Part shown: positions 21,970-33,664 of the stretch, piece by piece
Layout: the number at the start of each line of letters is the position of its first letter
Position numbering within the stretch: the stretch's first letter is position 1
Assembly (NCBI RefSeq): GCF_029227915.1
Contig: NC_079881.1
Span: 3,658,001 to 3,722,000 of the forward strand
Source of the DNA: Hydractinia symbiolongicarpus
Lineage: Eukaryota; Cnidaria; Hydrozoa; Anthoathecata; Hydractiniidae
DNA length: 64,000 nt
Direction: 5' to 3'
The notes under the pieces: generated by a model
The model's input: the letters and a program-made list of their open reading frames with translations, nothing else
Told to the model about the DNA's origin: nothing
Database searches by the model: none
Position numbers and translations under genes: made by a program

Positions 21970-22400
21970 GTGTTTCATATGCAATTTCTACGTATCGACC
22001 CGGCTGCTACTGGTCCTTAAAGGACGTATCTCTTCATCTTTTTAACTTTTTCTATTAATTATTATTTTCTATGGAAACATAAGATAATCAAGATAATCAA
22101 TTTTAAAATATGGTCAAAAGTACACGAAGAATTCAAAGAGCTTTGCGAATGTAAAACAAAATATGAAAAATAAGTACTAAAACAAAAAAAAATCCAGTTT
22201 GAACACGCATTCGGATCATTACAAGATGCGGAAATTTGAACCTAGTTGTCGGTTATCAGCAGGCCAACTTAAAGTATCTCAAAAATTTCGGGGTGGGGAA
22301 ATGACGTTGCTGTTTCCCGGACTTTAAACGTAGATCTAGTGGTCGATGAAGTAGGCTGAAACGTGATATGCAAGTTTCGGAGGATCAACTAAAATACTAA
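21970..22400. repeat. second copy of the GPCR upstream flank
   Basis: Matches 18110-18400 joined to 19816-20040 (see that entry). It dates the copy 2/copy 3 duplication to after the flanking repeats were in place. Confidence 0.65.
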
Positions 22401-24018
22401 ACAGCGAGACGGGATTTGGACGCAGCATCGAGCATACAGTAGGCACCAGGAAAGCGCCCTTATCAGGATCCCCTGCTTTAGGATTCCGTGCACTCGCTCA
22501 CTAAAGTTAACATGATAAAAACGGACAGGGGAAACTGATTTGAAGCATTTTTTAATAATTCTGGTGTCAGTTGTGATTTTGATGAGATAGAAGTTTTAGT
22601 AATCTAATGTGTCAATGTTAGATTGTCATGGAAAAGGGACTTTCCTGGGTGCTTATTTTGCTTTTATATTCATCCCATGTAGAGTCTGGATATCTTTTAA
22701 AGGTTAAATGGAAGGCGAATGTTTCGGAGTTCGTAACTTCAATAAATATCTTCCAAAAGTTTTGTCCTTAAAATCTGTAGGTAATGTCTTGTTTAGTAGA
22801 TCGTATTTATGAGACGTGGAAATGGGCCATTTTTATCAATTTTTCTGTGAAAACAAATCAAAATTTTTGAATACTTACTGCATGCTAAAAAAGTTCTCCA
22901 AAAAGTAGATCCTTGAAGCTGGAAAATTTTTTTAAATAAAGAAACGTTTGAGTATTTTTTGAATCAATTTTGATAGAAGTTCCAATGATAATTGTGTGAT
23001 TGTCCGATTTTGAAATATTGAATATTTAGAAGAAAAAAACACTTTTAAATGTTCCAAATTTAGCAATTTGGTGGATGAGTTATTTTTACATTTTTTAATT
23101 TTCTTTTCTTTCTTTTATTCTGTTGGCGTTACTATTTCATGACAATTAATAATTTTTTCTCTATTTTATATATATGAAAGAGCAGATAAGTGGCTTAGCA
23201 GCTACACTAAGATATGGTGGCCGTCCAAAGAGAGTAATACTGCTGCTTAAAATTGCCATTTTAAAATTTTGAATTCACCGCTAGACGAAAAAAAATTTTT
23301 TAACCGACCGCCACCACCACGACGAACGCAGGCATAACTAAACACACACTTATTATCTAAGGTAAAATGGAATACATGATCAATCAAAAAAAGATAATGG
23401 CAATGAAAGTAAAGAAATAGACAAAAACTAATTATTAGTGCAAACTTGGCATTATGAGATGACAATAATTTATCTCCTCTCATTATTAGTGTGGCATGCT
23501 CAAAATAACTATTTTTTTACCGCATTACATTAGAAAAATTACAGTAATGCAACAAGGAAAATCATTGGTAAAACGAAACTTAGAAGCGATGGATTCCATT
23601 TTGTACATTTCATCATTAAATATTTTAAATCTAAATATTTTTAAATTTAACTATTTTTATAATAATTTTATCACCAAATCTTCCATAGCCGGATAAAGAG
23701 GCAGCATTTCATGCTGGTTTTAATCAGACCGGCAGTAGTGTCATAAAAAGGCTGTATCAATAAACAAAAATGACCAATGCTGCATATAATAAATTTATCA
23801 TCCCTAAAAATAACCTTGATTCCAAGTAGGTCATTCCACAAATCATGTAATCATTGAGTCAAGAAATATTACATGACCTTAGGGTAAATTAACATTTCGG
23901 GTGTTTATTGATCTCGACAAGGCATCTTGATACAGTTAACCATGAGATTTTATCAGAGTAACTAAAATATTATGACATATGAAATACATGTCTTGCATGG
24001 TTTTAGAACTATATATGA
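22401..24018. other. intergenic, no gene seen
   Basis: AT-rich. Open frames around 23247-23696 are low-complexity and unsupported. Confidence 0.45.
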
Positions 24019-24200
24019 AGACTAGTCGTTAGCCCGTGGGAAAATCCACGGGTTCGCCTGTCCTTTTTATACCGCAATGCGTGCGTCTCGCTACCTGCGC
24101 AGCTAAGCTACCATTTTGCATGACAGACGGACTGACGGACGGACGTATACAAGTATTATAATATAGACTAGTCGTTAGCGCGTGGGAAAATCAACAAAAA
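24019..24200. repeat. dispersed repeat with GACTAGTCGTTAGC direct copies
   Basis: GACTAGTCGTTAGCCCGTGG occurs at about 24020 and again, with one change, at about 24168. The first copy contains a small hairpin, CCCGTGG...CCACGGG. Between them is a GACGGAC-rich run. This composition is unlike the AT-rich surroundings and suggests a mobile or satellite-derived unit, partly duplicated. Confidence 0.5.
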
Positions 24201-24932
24201 AATTCTTTAAGTAATGATTAAAGTTTTTGGCTTTATCTTTTGGATTTGATGTTTTTTTCCAAGATTTGTGTATCCGAATTGAGCTGTGTGATCTGATATA
24301 TTGCATCTGATATTGTATGATATCACGTGATTCTCAGTTACATGAGTAAAAATGTTATCTATTAGAGTTGTGTGATGTTGTAGTTGTTAATGGTTTTGTA
24401 ATAAGTTGTAAAAGTAAGTGAGAAAAAATATCCTCAGCGTGTAAACTGAGACAATTGTTATATCAAAAACAATTATAAAACATTTTTGTAGAGAAAAATA
24501 CAAACCACGAAATTTGGGAGTCTGACAAAAAAATTGTCAGTCTAAAGTTGCAAACTTTTTGGGGGTTGATGAAAATTTGTGTAACGAATTATGGTTTGGA
24601 GTGCTCACTTCTCAAAACTATAAGTTACAGTTGGTTTGATATTTTTTTTAATCTCTACATAGAAAAGTGACTAAAAAGGAAACGTAAACAAGAACTTTCA
24701 AAAATAGAGAAAAGTGACCAATGTCACTATTATGGTGAATGTATTGTCCGATACTTTTTATGTTCCGTAAAAATCAAAGTAACCGATTGTGACAATCTGC
24801 GATTAGTATGTATGGATATGCTGCTCGAATAACCATAATTAACCAATCATACAAGATTCTTTTCTTAGGTTAAGTAACATTTTATATCAATATGTATTGG
24901 TTTGCGCGGTTTTCTTAATTATCGTCCTTTTT
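24201..24932. other. intergenic, no gene seen
   Basis: AT-rich, downstream of GPCR copy 4. Nothing recognisable. Confidence 0.45.
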
Positions 24933-25775
24933 TTACACTTCTGTTCTTCTTTCAAAAAAAAATGTGTACATAAACTTTCGGGCTGTAGCTTTGGTTTCGG
25001 CATTCAGAAAGATATATATTAAAGGATCAGCAATGTAGCCGATAATGTAAAAACAGAACACAGCTTCGTACGTTGTAGAATCGAATGGTCGATTATAATG
25101 CAAGACTTCCAATGTGTCTGGAATAACATTGAACAGAACAAATGTTGTAATGATTCCAAAGGGAACGACGTATAACTTTCTGAACACACCAATTGGCTTT
25201 GAACGTATGCTTCCTCTTCCTGACTGAATCGAAAGCATACGTTTCGTCCGCAAGTGAATCGATAACGCCACCCTTGCATAAATTATCACAGACACGATAA
25301 CAAACAACGTTCCAAACGCAGCGTAGTAAATATATTTAAAGTACGATCTCTTCTTTGAAAATAAAAATGGAATTGTAGAAATGACGTTAATAATCCAAAT
25401 CATTACCACAGTGAATTGCAATTTTTTTCTTGTAACAATTGCTTTATATTTTACTCCCAACGTAATGCAAAGAAATCGATCTGCGGAGATCAATATCATT
25501 GATAGAAAAATAATAGACAGCAATCCAATTTCTATCAGCTCGAAGTAAATTATACAGCTTTCATAAACCTTGCCGAAGTATTGGTAAATAATTAATACAC
25601 AGATGTCCTGGATCATTTTTACGATTTCAATTGTGCTCAAGTTGATCAAAATCAATTTTTGAGCATTGTTTTTTCCTTTGTGCTGCTTATTCAAAACAAA
25701 CGAATTCAGCATTAGAGAAAGAAACATTAAGATCAATGAAAGAACTATGGTCGTTGTAGAAAACATTTTTAGCAA
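24933..25775 (-). CDS. class A GPCR, copy 4 (mosaic)
   Basis: Open 280-residue single-exon receptor with the array's TM signature: NLSTIE in TM2, SADRF in TM3, MIWIINV in TM4, FNVIPDTLE in TM6 and ADPLIYIFLN in TM7. It differs by small in-frame deletions: three residues in TM1 (LNSFVLNKQ against LNSFGIFVLNKQ) and two in ECL3. At the DNA level the TM2-TM5 part follows copy 2, while the TM6-TM7 part follows copy 1, with a switch at about 25200-25290. The TM1 deletion may impair folding. The start could be Met1 or Met4 (MLKMFSTTT). Short C-tail, ERRTEV. Confidence 0.8.
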   Translation of the reverse strand: MLKMFSTTTIVLSLILMFLSLMLNSFVLNKQHKGKNNAQKLILINLSTIEIVKMIQDICVLIIYQYFGKVYESCIIYFELIEIGLLSIIFLSMILISADRFLCITLGVKYKAIVTRKKLQFTVVMIWIINVISTIPFLFSKKRSYFKYIYYAAFGTLFVIVSVIIYARVALSIHLRTKRMLSIQSGRGSIRSKPIGVFRKLYVVPFGIITTFVLFNVIPDTLEVLHYNRPFDSTTYEAVFCFYIIGYIADPLIYIFLNAETKATARKFMYTFFFERRTEV

Positions 25776-27550
25776 GCTTTTATCGCAAGTAATTTAAATT
25801 TTCAAAAAAACTAATATTTGTTATTTTAAAATCTTCTTTTCCCACGTTTCTGTTTTTCCTGTTTTGTTTTGTTATATATTTATTTCTATGTTTGTTCTAA
25901 TCGTTTTTCCTCTTACACTTGTCCGTTTATGGGAGGTTGTATAAGTTAAGTCGTTTCCACTTTTTTTTCCGTTTGAAAAAAAAAAACACTTCGTTCGCCG
26001 GTGCATTCAATGTGGTGTTCTACAGTGGCTTTCGTCTCTGCCAAAATATTGCGTCTATTCATCAATAATAACTTACGCGAAAACAACAACGAATGTTATT
26101 TCCAAAGAAGAATGTCGGAAAGAAGAAACTGCTTATTCATAATTTGAATAGAAATAGTACAAGTCACACCCTTCATATTTTTTCAGTAGTTAAAGATGTT
26201 GTGTGTTACACAAATAGAAACTTACAATATATCCTAGGCTCTTAGTTGTGTTCGTTTGTTTACCGTGAAAAGAAAGATAAATATAGAGGCGAAAGCGTAG
26301 GTATAAAGTTGTTTTATGTTATTGTAAAAAAGTTTTCTTCATGAACTATAACTTATAGGAATTAACAGGGTAGGATAGCTCGGTCAAACGTTAAATAGTT
26401 ATCTCTGAACATCTGTACACGTACGAATTTTATAAAAAAAAACGGGCGTTATAGGACGCTAAAAATCTTGGACGTGCTCCTGCAACTTTAACTCTTTCTC
26501 GTTGTTCATGGTTACAGAAAGAAAATAGAATAAGGCGTTTAACATAATTCTCCATGAAAATTTATTACAAAAAGTTAAAATTGGAGATACCAATTTGGCC
26601 AACTCGGTGTTTGCTCTAAAACTTTTAAAGTATTCATACCGATATCAAATTTAGTATACTTTTCTCGCTTATTTTATGAATTTTCAGTAAAATGCAATAT
26701 TTTTGTTATTAATAATCAATCCATAACAAAAACATATTTGATGCCAAAAGATGTTCGCTCTTAGATTATGTTGACTATGCTTTTAATATTCATTGTGTAG
26801 GTCTTTTGCGAAAGCTAAGACATTTCACGCAAGCTAAGACATTATTTATACAGATAAACTGTATACCGTATAATGTTGACCCTTATTTTAAACTTTTTTT
26901 GAAATTATAATACAGAAAACCTTGAGCATACGACTTAAAATAAGAAATTGAGCTATTCAGGAAAATATTTTTTGTAACTACCTTGTTGGCCCTTATTACG
27001 CCGACCATGGCATTATTTCACACCCTTTGGCGTAATAAGAGAAATTTACTCTGCTGGTGCGTTATTTTGAAAATTTCTTACGCGTTATTTTTTATAACGT
27101 TTATCAGGATCCTTTTTATGACTTTAAGAAAAGAAGATATGAAAGAATCTAATACAGAATTCCCTTCTAAGGATAAAAATGTAAAAAAATTAACAAATAT
27201 GGTAATAAAAAAAATTTAAACAAAAAAATAATATGATCAAATTGCTGGTGTAGTTTATATTTCAATTGAACTTAAAAGACTGGCTTTGAATTTGAAATGA
27301 AAGCGAGTTGACCTCTAGTGATGATGATGGTGGTAATTATGAAAATGCAAGCGAAAACATTCCGTAAGATATCGTAGCCGAAATACAAGATGGTGAAGAC
27401 GATGAAGACCGTGAAAAAGATAACGTCGGACAAAATAAAGCGCGTATTTTTTTATTCTTCCCTTTTTCATTTTTGTGGCAATAATGCGGCCCTTAATGGC
27501 GGTAAGGCAAAATTTTGCCTTGGCGAAATAAAGACAAAAATGATAGGGCG
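25776..27550. other. intergenic, no gene seen
   Basis: AT-rich, with short A- and T-runs. The 78-residue open frame at 26983-27219 has no recognisable features. Confidence 0.45.
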
Positions 27551-27622
27551 GGCGTTAAAGGGACCGGCGTTAAAGGGACCGGCGTTAAAGGGACCGGCGT
27601 TAAAGGGACCGGCGTTAAAGGG
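27551..27622. repeat. 15-bp tandem repeat, about 5 copies
   Basis: GGCGTTAAAGGGACC repeated at 27551, 27566, 27581, 27596 and 27611. It keeps two frames open, giving artificial repeat peptides, and is GC-richer than its surroundings. Confidence 0.9.
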
Positions 27623-28209
27623 ATTTTTCACGGGCTTAAAACTAGTCTTAAATACTTATACGCTGTGTGTGCTTATCTATCTGTGACAGGCAAAGACGAT
27701 TATATTTGCTTAATCTTCTACAACAACGTATATAAAACATCGTATATAAAATATCATGTAATAAAATAAAGAAATTTCAGTAGCTAAGATCTGTATTGTA
27801 AGCTAATTTAATTTACCGTAACAAGTTTTAAAACCACAGAGATAATTTATTTGTTATAAATTGATCTAAGGGTAAAGTTACATGTAATTGATATAAATAT
27901 TGTTATTTTGTCTACTTCTTTAATATTTTTAATAAAATTACCGCAAATCCGTTTTGTCAATGTTATTATTAGTCGGATTCTTCCACAAATTAAATCAGCA
28001 AGTGTAGCACAAAATACTTCTTAATCATAAAAAATAATTGATGTAACACATTACTTAAATCTAACCAATCGACGTCACCAATTTTCCACAGTGACAATCG
28101 TTAATCATTTTTAGTACATTGTCCGTCACAAATTACGTTAGCTGATTAGATTTCACGCCAAGTGCTAGATTCTTCGCATCCGAATCTCTTCCCTACATTC
28201 GGAATGATG
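27623..28209. other. intergenic, no gene seen
   Basis: AT-rich, immediately downstream of GPCR copy 5. Confidence 0.45.
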
Positions 28210-29055
28210 CTACGTATGTGAAAATATTGTTGCTGGTGATACACCTCTTTCCTTTTTTCTTAAAAATCTGTCGATAGTGCTTCTTGCTGCAGCTCTGGTT
28301 TCAGCATTCAGAAAGATATATATTAAAGGATCAGCAATGTAGCCGATAATGTAAAAACAGAACACAGCTTCGTATGTTGTAGAATCGAATGGTCGATTAT
28401 AGTGCACTACCAAGACTTCCACTGTATCTGGAATAACATTGAACAGAACAAATGTTGTAATGATTCCAAATGGGACGATGTAGGATTTTCTAAATACACT
28501 AATTGGCTTTGATCGTTTACTTCGTGTTCGTGATCGAATCGAAAACGCAACTGTCGCGTAAGCTATCACAGACAAGACAACAAAAAACGCTCCTGTAGCA
28601 GTATAGTAAATGTATTTAATGTTCGATCTATCGTTAGTAAAAAAAAATGGAACCGAAGTAATTACGCCAATAACCCAAATCAATACCACAGTTAATTTCA
28701 CATTTCTTTTTGTAACAATTGCTTTATATTTTATTCCCAACGTAATGCAAAGGAATCGATCCACGGAGATCAATATCATTGACAAAAAAATAATAGATAG
28801 CGTTCCAATTTCCATCAGTTCGAAGTAAACCATATAGTTCTCATAAATCATGCCGAAGTATTGGTAAATAATCACTACACAGATATCTTGGATCATTTTC
28901 ACGATTTCGATTGTGCTCAAGTTGATCAAAATGATTTTTTGAGCATTGTTTTTTCCCTTGTATTGTTTATTCAACACAAAAATTCCGAACGAATTCAGCA
29001 TTAGAGAAAGAAACATTAAAATCAATGAGAGAACCGTTGTTACTGTGGAAAGCAT
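28210..29055 (-). CDS. class A GPCR, copy 5
   Basis: Intact 281-residue single-exon receptor and the cleanest copy. Key positions are Asn21 (1.50), Glu50 (2.50), Asp99-Arg100-Phe101 (DRF), Trp127 (4.50), Pro209 (6.50) with Val at 6.48, and Asp242-Pro243 (7.49-7.50). Only about five residues precede TM1. There is no Cys 3.25/ECL2 pair. ICL3 is short and basic (RSRTRSKRSKP). Its TM3 matches copy 1, whereas its TM1-TM2 linker (KNNAQK) matches copy 4. It is first in the array in transcription order. Upstream, at 29158-29175, ACGACCCAGCTGCTATG resembles the motif before copies 2 and 3, possibly a shared promoter or 5' UTR element. Confidence 0.88.
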   Translation of the reverse strand: MLSTVTTVLSLILMFLSLMLNSFGIFVLNKQYKGKNNAQKIILINLSTIEIVKMIQDICVVIIYQYFGMIYENYMVYFELMEIGTLSIIFLSMILISVDRFLCITLGIKYKAIVTKRNVKLTVVLIWVIGVITSVPFFFTNDRSNIKYIYYTATGAFFVVLSVIAYATVAFSIRSRTRSKRSKPISVFRKSYIVPFGIITTFVLFNVIPDTVEVLVVHYNRPFDSTTYEAVFCFYIIGYIADPLIYIFLNAETRAAARSTIDRFLRKKERGVSPATIFSHT

Positions 29056-30073
29056 TGTTGCTGCGTTTTCTCAAAAATACTTTCAGTCGTTTGTCCTAAA
29101 TCATTTCTTTTTTCTTTTCATGCAGCTGACTTTGGTGTTTAAATACTACAGAATAAACAACGACCCAGCTGCTATGCAAAAATACGTTTTTCTTCATCTC
29201 TTAAATTCTCTTTCTATGATTTTATTAATTCCTGTGTAAACTATTTAAACTTTATTAATTTTTACATTTTAATTATTTAATTCTTTTTTCTATGCTTAAT
29301 GAACCGCGAAGTTAAGATGGGCTTCAATTAATTAATCCCATCAGTAATTTTTGAATTATTTTCGAAATTTACAAAGTAATTTTCCAAATTATTATTCAGC
29401 GGAGAGAAAAAGGACCTACAAATTAAACTTTTCTTTTCAATAAATTTTAAATTTATTAATCCTTTCGTTCAAATTATCGATTTCTTTTGTCTTTGCTTCA
29501 GAAATCATTAAGTCGAAGTTTAATTAATTAAGACTATAATTCATTTTGACGGCTCCATGAAAATACTTTAATCTGAACAATTTTGAACAGTACCCATAGT
29601 CAGATGCTCCGGTTTTCAAAATATTTCCCATCAAATTTCCCCGGTCCTAAACTTTTAATATTTTTTTAGTAATATTTCTTCACTATTTTTTACTTCGCCA
29701 TTTTTTTATATCTTAAAAATAGAAACATGTTGTCAAACGGATTTAGATGATGGAGAAAGATACCCTCCAACTCGATAGGCTCGGAGAGAAAGCTTTTCGC
29801 AGATTTTTTTAATGGTCCAACCGTTACTTATTCTTCAAAGACTTCTTTAAGAAACTTTTAACCCTTTCAACCGTTACCATGCATGCGAAGCCTACTTTTT
29901 GTTTATATAAGTAGAAAAAGGAAAATCCTATACTCAAGTACTCAAGCATTTCCAGTGAGAGATGGCTTTTTTTTGTCAAAATATTGTTTTCTTTTATTCA
30001 ACTAAGGTTTAATCCAGCACTGAAAGTTGCTTAAGGCTCGCTTTTACTTAAATTCAGTTTCAGCTATAGCGCA
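29056..30073. other. intergenic, no gene seen
   Basis: Upstream of GPCR copy 5. AT-rich with A/T runs; nothing recognisable beyond the shared motif near 29160. Confidence 0.45.
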
Positions 30074-30256
30074 AAAACTTCATGAGCTTTTTCTTAGCGC
30101 GTGCGGACTTGACTAAAAACTTTAATATTAAACTGCGCACGCCCAACCAAGAAACACCCGTGAGCAAACTTCGTGAGCTTTTTTCTTAGCGGGTGCGCAC
30201 TTGACTAAATACTTTAATATTAAACTGCGCACGAGCAACCAAGAAACACCCGTGAG
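30074..30256. repeat. tandem duplication of a ~92-bp unit
   Basis: ACTTCATGAGCTTTTTCTTA through ACACCCGTGAGC (30078-30163) is repeated at 30169-30256 with few changes. Both units contain TTTAATATTAAACTGCGCAC. Confidence 0.85.
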
Positions 30257-30416
30257 CTTTTCGCGTTATAACGGAAAATGCAGTCAAATGGAAATGACCC
30301 TCAACAGTTACTTAAGTTTTACTTTTTTAATAAAAAATAGAATAAAAAACAGAGCACCAAATGTTGTTTAATAATTTACTGTTCCAGTACCAGTTGCTTA
30401 GAACGAAGCTAAGTAA

Positions 30417-30425
30417 AGATATATA
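30417..30425 (+). promoter_or_regulatory. TATA-box candidate
   Basis: GATATATAAAG lies about 45 bp before the ATG of the candidate exon at 30470. The spacing to a short 5' UTR is plausible. Confidence 0.3.
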
Positions 30426-30469
30426 AAGTATTTCCCTTTTCCACAATTACTACATACGTATGCTCGGTC

Positions 30470-30616
30470 ATGGACGATGAAAACCACAATTTACTACCAC
30501 ATAAGCGTGAATTGGATGTGACTGGTGCTTTTCATATGAAGACAAAAACACAAAACGATGTTAGCTCGGGTACAAGTGTAAAATATCTGCTCAAATTCAT
30601 ACAACTGTTTTACGAA
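30470..30616 (+). CDS. candidate first coding exon, unknown protein
   Basis: ATG followed by 49 codons ending at a donor-like GAA|GTAATT. The peptide is hydrophilic (MDDENHNLLPHKREL) and then turns hydrophobic (VKYLLKFIQLFYE), like a cytosolic N-terminus entering a first membrane segment. A possible terminal exon is 31496-31597, after TTTTTTCACAG (frame DLLLEVKAVGGYFTAK, stop TAG), also in phase 0. Middle exons were not found, and the family (MARVEL-like is one thought) cannot be stated. Confidence 0.3.
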
Positions 30617-32649
30617 GTAATTAATTTCTAATTCGTTGTGCTTAAACGAAAGTAACCTTATTTATTTTCCCGTGGACAGACCTGACAAAATAAAAACAAT
30701 GAATCAATTTTAGATGACCCTAAAATGATTTAAGCAGTCGAAATTTGTAAAATTTCTTACACACTACAACATTGGCACCACCCAACATTTTCGTGCATAT
30801 CTTATTATTTCAGAAAAACACAAAAAATATTAATGAAAAATATTAATAAAAGCTTCAAATTAAATAACTTAAAGTATAAACAATATGAACAATCAGCCCG
30901 ATTAGCCTGGCTTGAGCGATCACATGTGAATATTCCACTTCACCTAACCTAGGCCTCGGTTATACAATCCAAGATCTCGACAAATCAGGCTCGTTTCTCA
31001 TGCAATCGTATTTCACTTTGTACTAGAAATTGTTGATAGAAGCAAGATGTCGACAAAGTCTTATGTGGTCAGCCTAGAGTTTGATTGTGAAGGCTTTTTT
31101 TATATTTGTCGCATACAAGCGAGTATTCAGTGGAAATTGAGCAATATGGCTGACTGCAGAAACTTATGCTACATCCTTCTAAAGCGAAGAACAACTTCTC
31201 CTTGGGTTTCTCTCAATTTTGCTGACTATAACGCATGCTCGGGTAGGTTTCTTTTTCTGAGTTTTAGGATCCTTATCTTCCCTGTTTGGTTGTCTGGCAG
31301 CAAAATTGACCGCAATTGGTCGGATTTAGCTTTTTCTTCAGAATAAGCCCCTGGGGGCTTTTTTGAAACGTTTTCTGTTTTTTGTTTCAATAACCGGACA
31401 CAAAGTAAAAAAAACGTCCCTGCAAAATACGAATAAAATATGGACGGCTTACTCTCATATTACCAAGAGATAAATTCAAACATCTTTTTTCACAGGATCT
31501 GTTGCTTGAAGTCAAAGCCGTTGGCGGTTACTTCACAGCTAAAGTTGCTGGTCTGAATGTCAGAGAGCCCCTGGGGACGAAGTTGAACGTCTTATAGCTT
31601 GGCATTAGAACCTACTTAGTGATAATAAAAATAGGGGCAAAAATCTAACGGATGTAATAGCATAACAATTTACCAAAGAAAGTTAAGCTCTCAAAATGTT
31701 TTAATATACTTGTCAACAATTGATTTTTTTTATTCCGCCGCAAACATTTTTTAGCAACTTAGAAAACAAACCCTCAAAATAGCTTATTTTAACCTGGTTA
31801 GATTTCATTATTAGTTAAATATTTTTTTATTTTTACTATTTATGTTATTATATGGGATTTATTCACCATTCAAAGTTGTTTACCAAAAAATGAAAGCAGT
31901 AAAATCAGACCTGAGACTGAATTATTTTCCAGTCTTTTTTAGCTTGATTCATTTTTATTTTGTTCTGATTTTAAACCAAGAACACAACTCTAAAATTAAT
32001 GTGTTTAAATGCAAATTTGGGTGTTTTTGTTGCTCGTGGAGCTTTATAATTGTGTTCAAGGTCAATTAAGCCAAGGAGGTTCTCTTTTTGAGCCTCCTTG
32101 ATTAGGCCAACATGAGCATCTAACGAACAGTAATTATAGGAGAGAAAAGAAGCGATCACAAAGCCCATTATATAAGCTGTGGCGTGTCCATCCTAACTTA
32201 CAAAATTTTCACTGAGTTCGACTACAGTTGTCGCTTGACATGTGGAACCCTAGATAAGTGGAACATTCGCCGAGTACCTTGGATTCTCTTAATTTCTTTG
32301 GACAAGTTGATCCCTGCATAAGTGCAAAATTCGCTAAGTGGAACCACTTTTTTGGATGCTCTTTACATCCTCCTTACTATTGCTTGCTTTTGAAAACAAA
32401 TTCCGTATTTCCAACGTATGAACGTGTTTTTTCTTTACATTTGAATCACGGATTTTTAAAACTAACACGTGCGCACTAATGTTAATTTTTGGGAAGGGAA
32501 CATGGCCTTCGTATTTGTGTAAGAGGATGCGTTACGTCTATCGATCGTGAATGTGTCCAGGTTGATCAAAAAAGAATTCACAAGCGTCCATTCACGAGTT
32601 TTTTCACAGGTTAAAATACTGCCCGAACTAAGCCGTAGCGCACATAAAT
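30617..32649. other. no firm gene; possible exon at 31496-31597
   Basis: Apart from the exon-like segment named in the previous entry, this stretch is AT-rich. A small hairpin (GGAGGTTCTC...GAGCCTCC) lies near 32075-32097. The 99-residue open frame at 31047-31346 crosses splice-like signals and has no recognisable content. Confidence 0.35.
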
Positions 32650-33664
32650 AAATTGTACATTGATACATAAATACATTGATAAAGGAAATGCTGTAGGGGG
32701 GCTATTGATGGATTTGAGTAAAGCATTTGATTGTGTGGATCATAATCTGTTAATAACGAAACTACATGCATATGGTTTCTCAAAAAGTGCTTTAGGTCTT
32801 TTAAGGAGTTATCTCACCAATCGGTTTCAAAGAGTCGGAATTGATGGCTATTTCAGCTTGTGAAAAGAGATTATTAGTGGTGTTCCACAAGGTTCGATTC
32901 TGGGTCCACTTTTATTCAATATTTATATAAATGATTTAATGTTTATTTCAAATGATAGAGCTGATGTTAAAATTTGTAAATACGCAGATGACAATACACT
33001 TTATACATATGGAAAACAATTTAAGGAGATAAAGTTATGTTTAGAAAGTGCTTTTTCAACTGTTAGCACATGGTTTTCCAATAATGGGCTTTAGTTAAAT
33101 TTTGAGAAATGCAAACTGCTCATTCTGGGAAAATTAAAAAACAAAGATTCTGTTACTTTAAATTTGAAAAATAATATATTACAAGAATCTCCATATGCAA
33201 ATTTGTTGGGTATAATTCTTGGCAATCAGCTTTCTTTCAGGCAACATGTTCTTCCATTATGTAAGAAGGCTAATGCCAAGATCAATGCCTTAAAATGTAT
33301 ATCACCATATATGTCTAATTATAAGCGAAATGTTATTGCTAATTCATTTATTTATAGCATATTTAATTACTGCATTCTTATATGGGGATTTTCAAGCAGA
33401 GATCTACTACATAAAGTAAATAGCATTCATAGTAGAGCAAATAGACTTTTATGCGACAGAGTTGAAAATGAATGCAGAATCAGCATTTATGAAAAGTTCT
33501 GCCAAAAATTGTTAAAGGAGGATTTTAAAACAAAAATGAAACAGAATCCCTCCTATATGAATGATGTTTTTATATTTAAAAAGACTGCATATAGTTTCCG
33601 TGCATCAAGTTCTCTTGAAAGACGCAGAATTCGTACCACAAAGCGGCTCTTATATTGCGTCTAA
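32650..33664 (+). pseudogene. LINE reverse transcriptase relic (CR1/Jockey-like)
   Basis: One continuous frame, broken only by TGA at 32861-32863 and TAG at 33092-33094, carries the non-LTR RT series: LLMDLSKAFDCVDHNLL, SGVPQGSILGPLLFNI, KYADDNTLYTY (YADD catalytic motif intact) and a C-terminal domain (YANLLGIILGNQLSF, HSRANRLL). The endonuclease and 5' part are missing, as expected for 5' truncation. Two nonsense codons and no frameshift suggest a fairly recent insertion. Confidence 0.85.

Noticed and set aside
27390-27769. Two overlapping frames with ALKGP / GVKGT repeats
   Set aside because: Both arise from the same 15-bp tandem repeat; no conserved domain on either side.
31047-31346. 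99-residue frame
   Set aside because: No domain, crosses donor-like GGGTAGGT and several AG sites; considered only as possible exon material.
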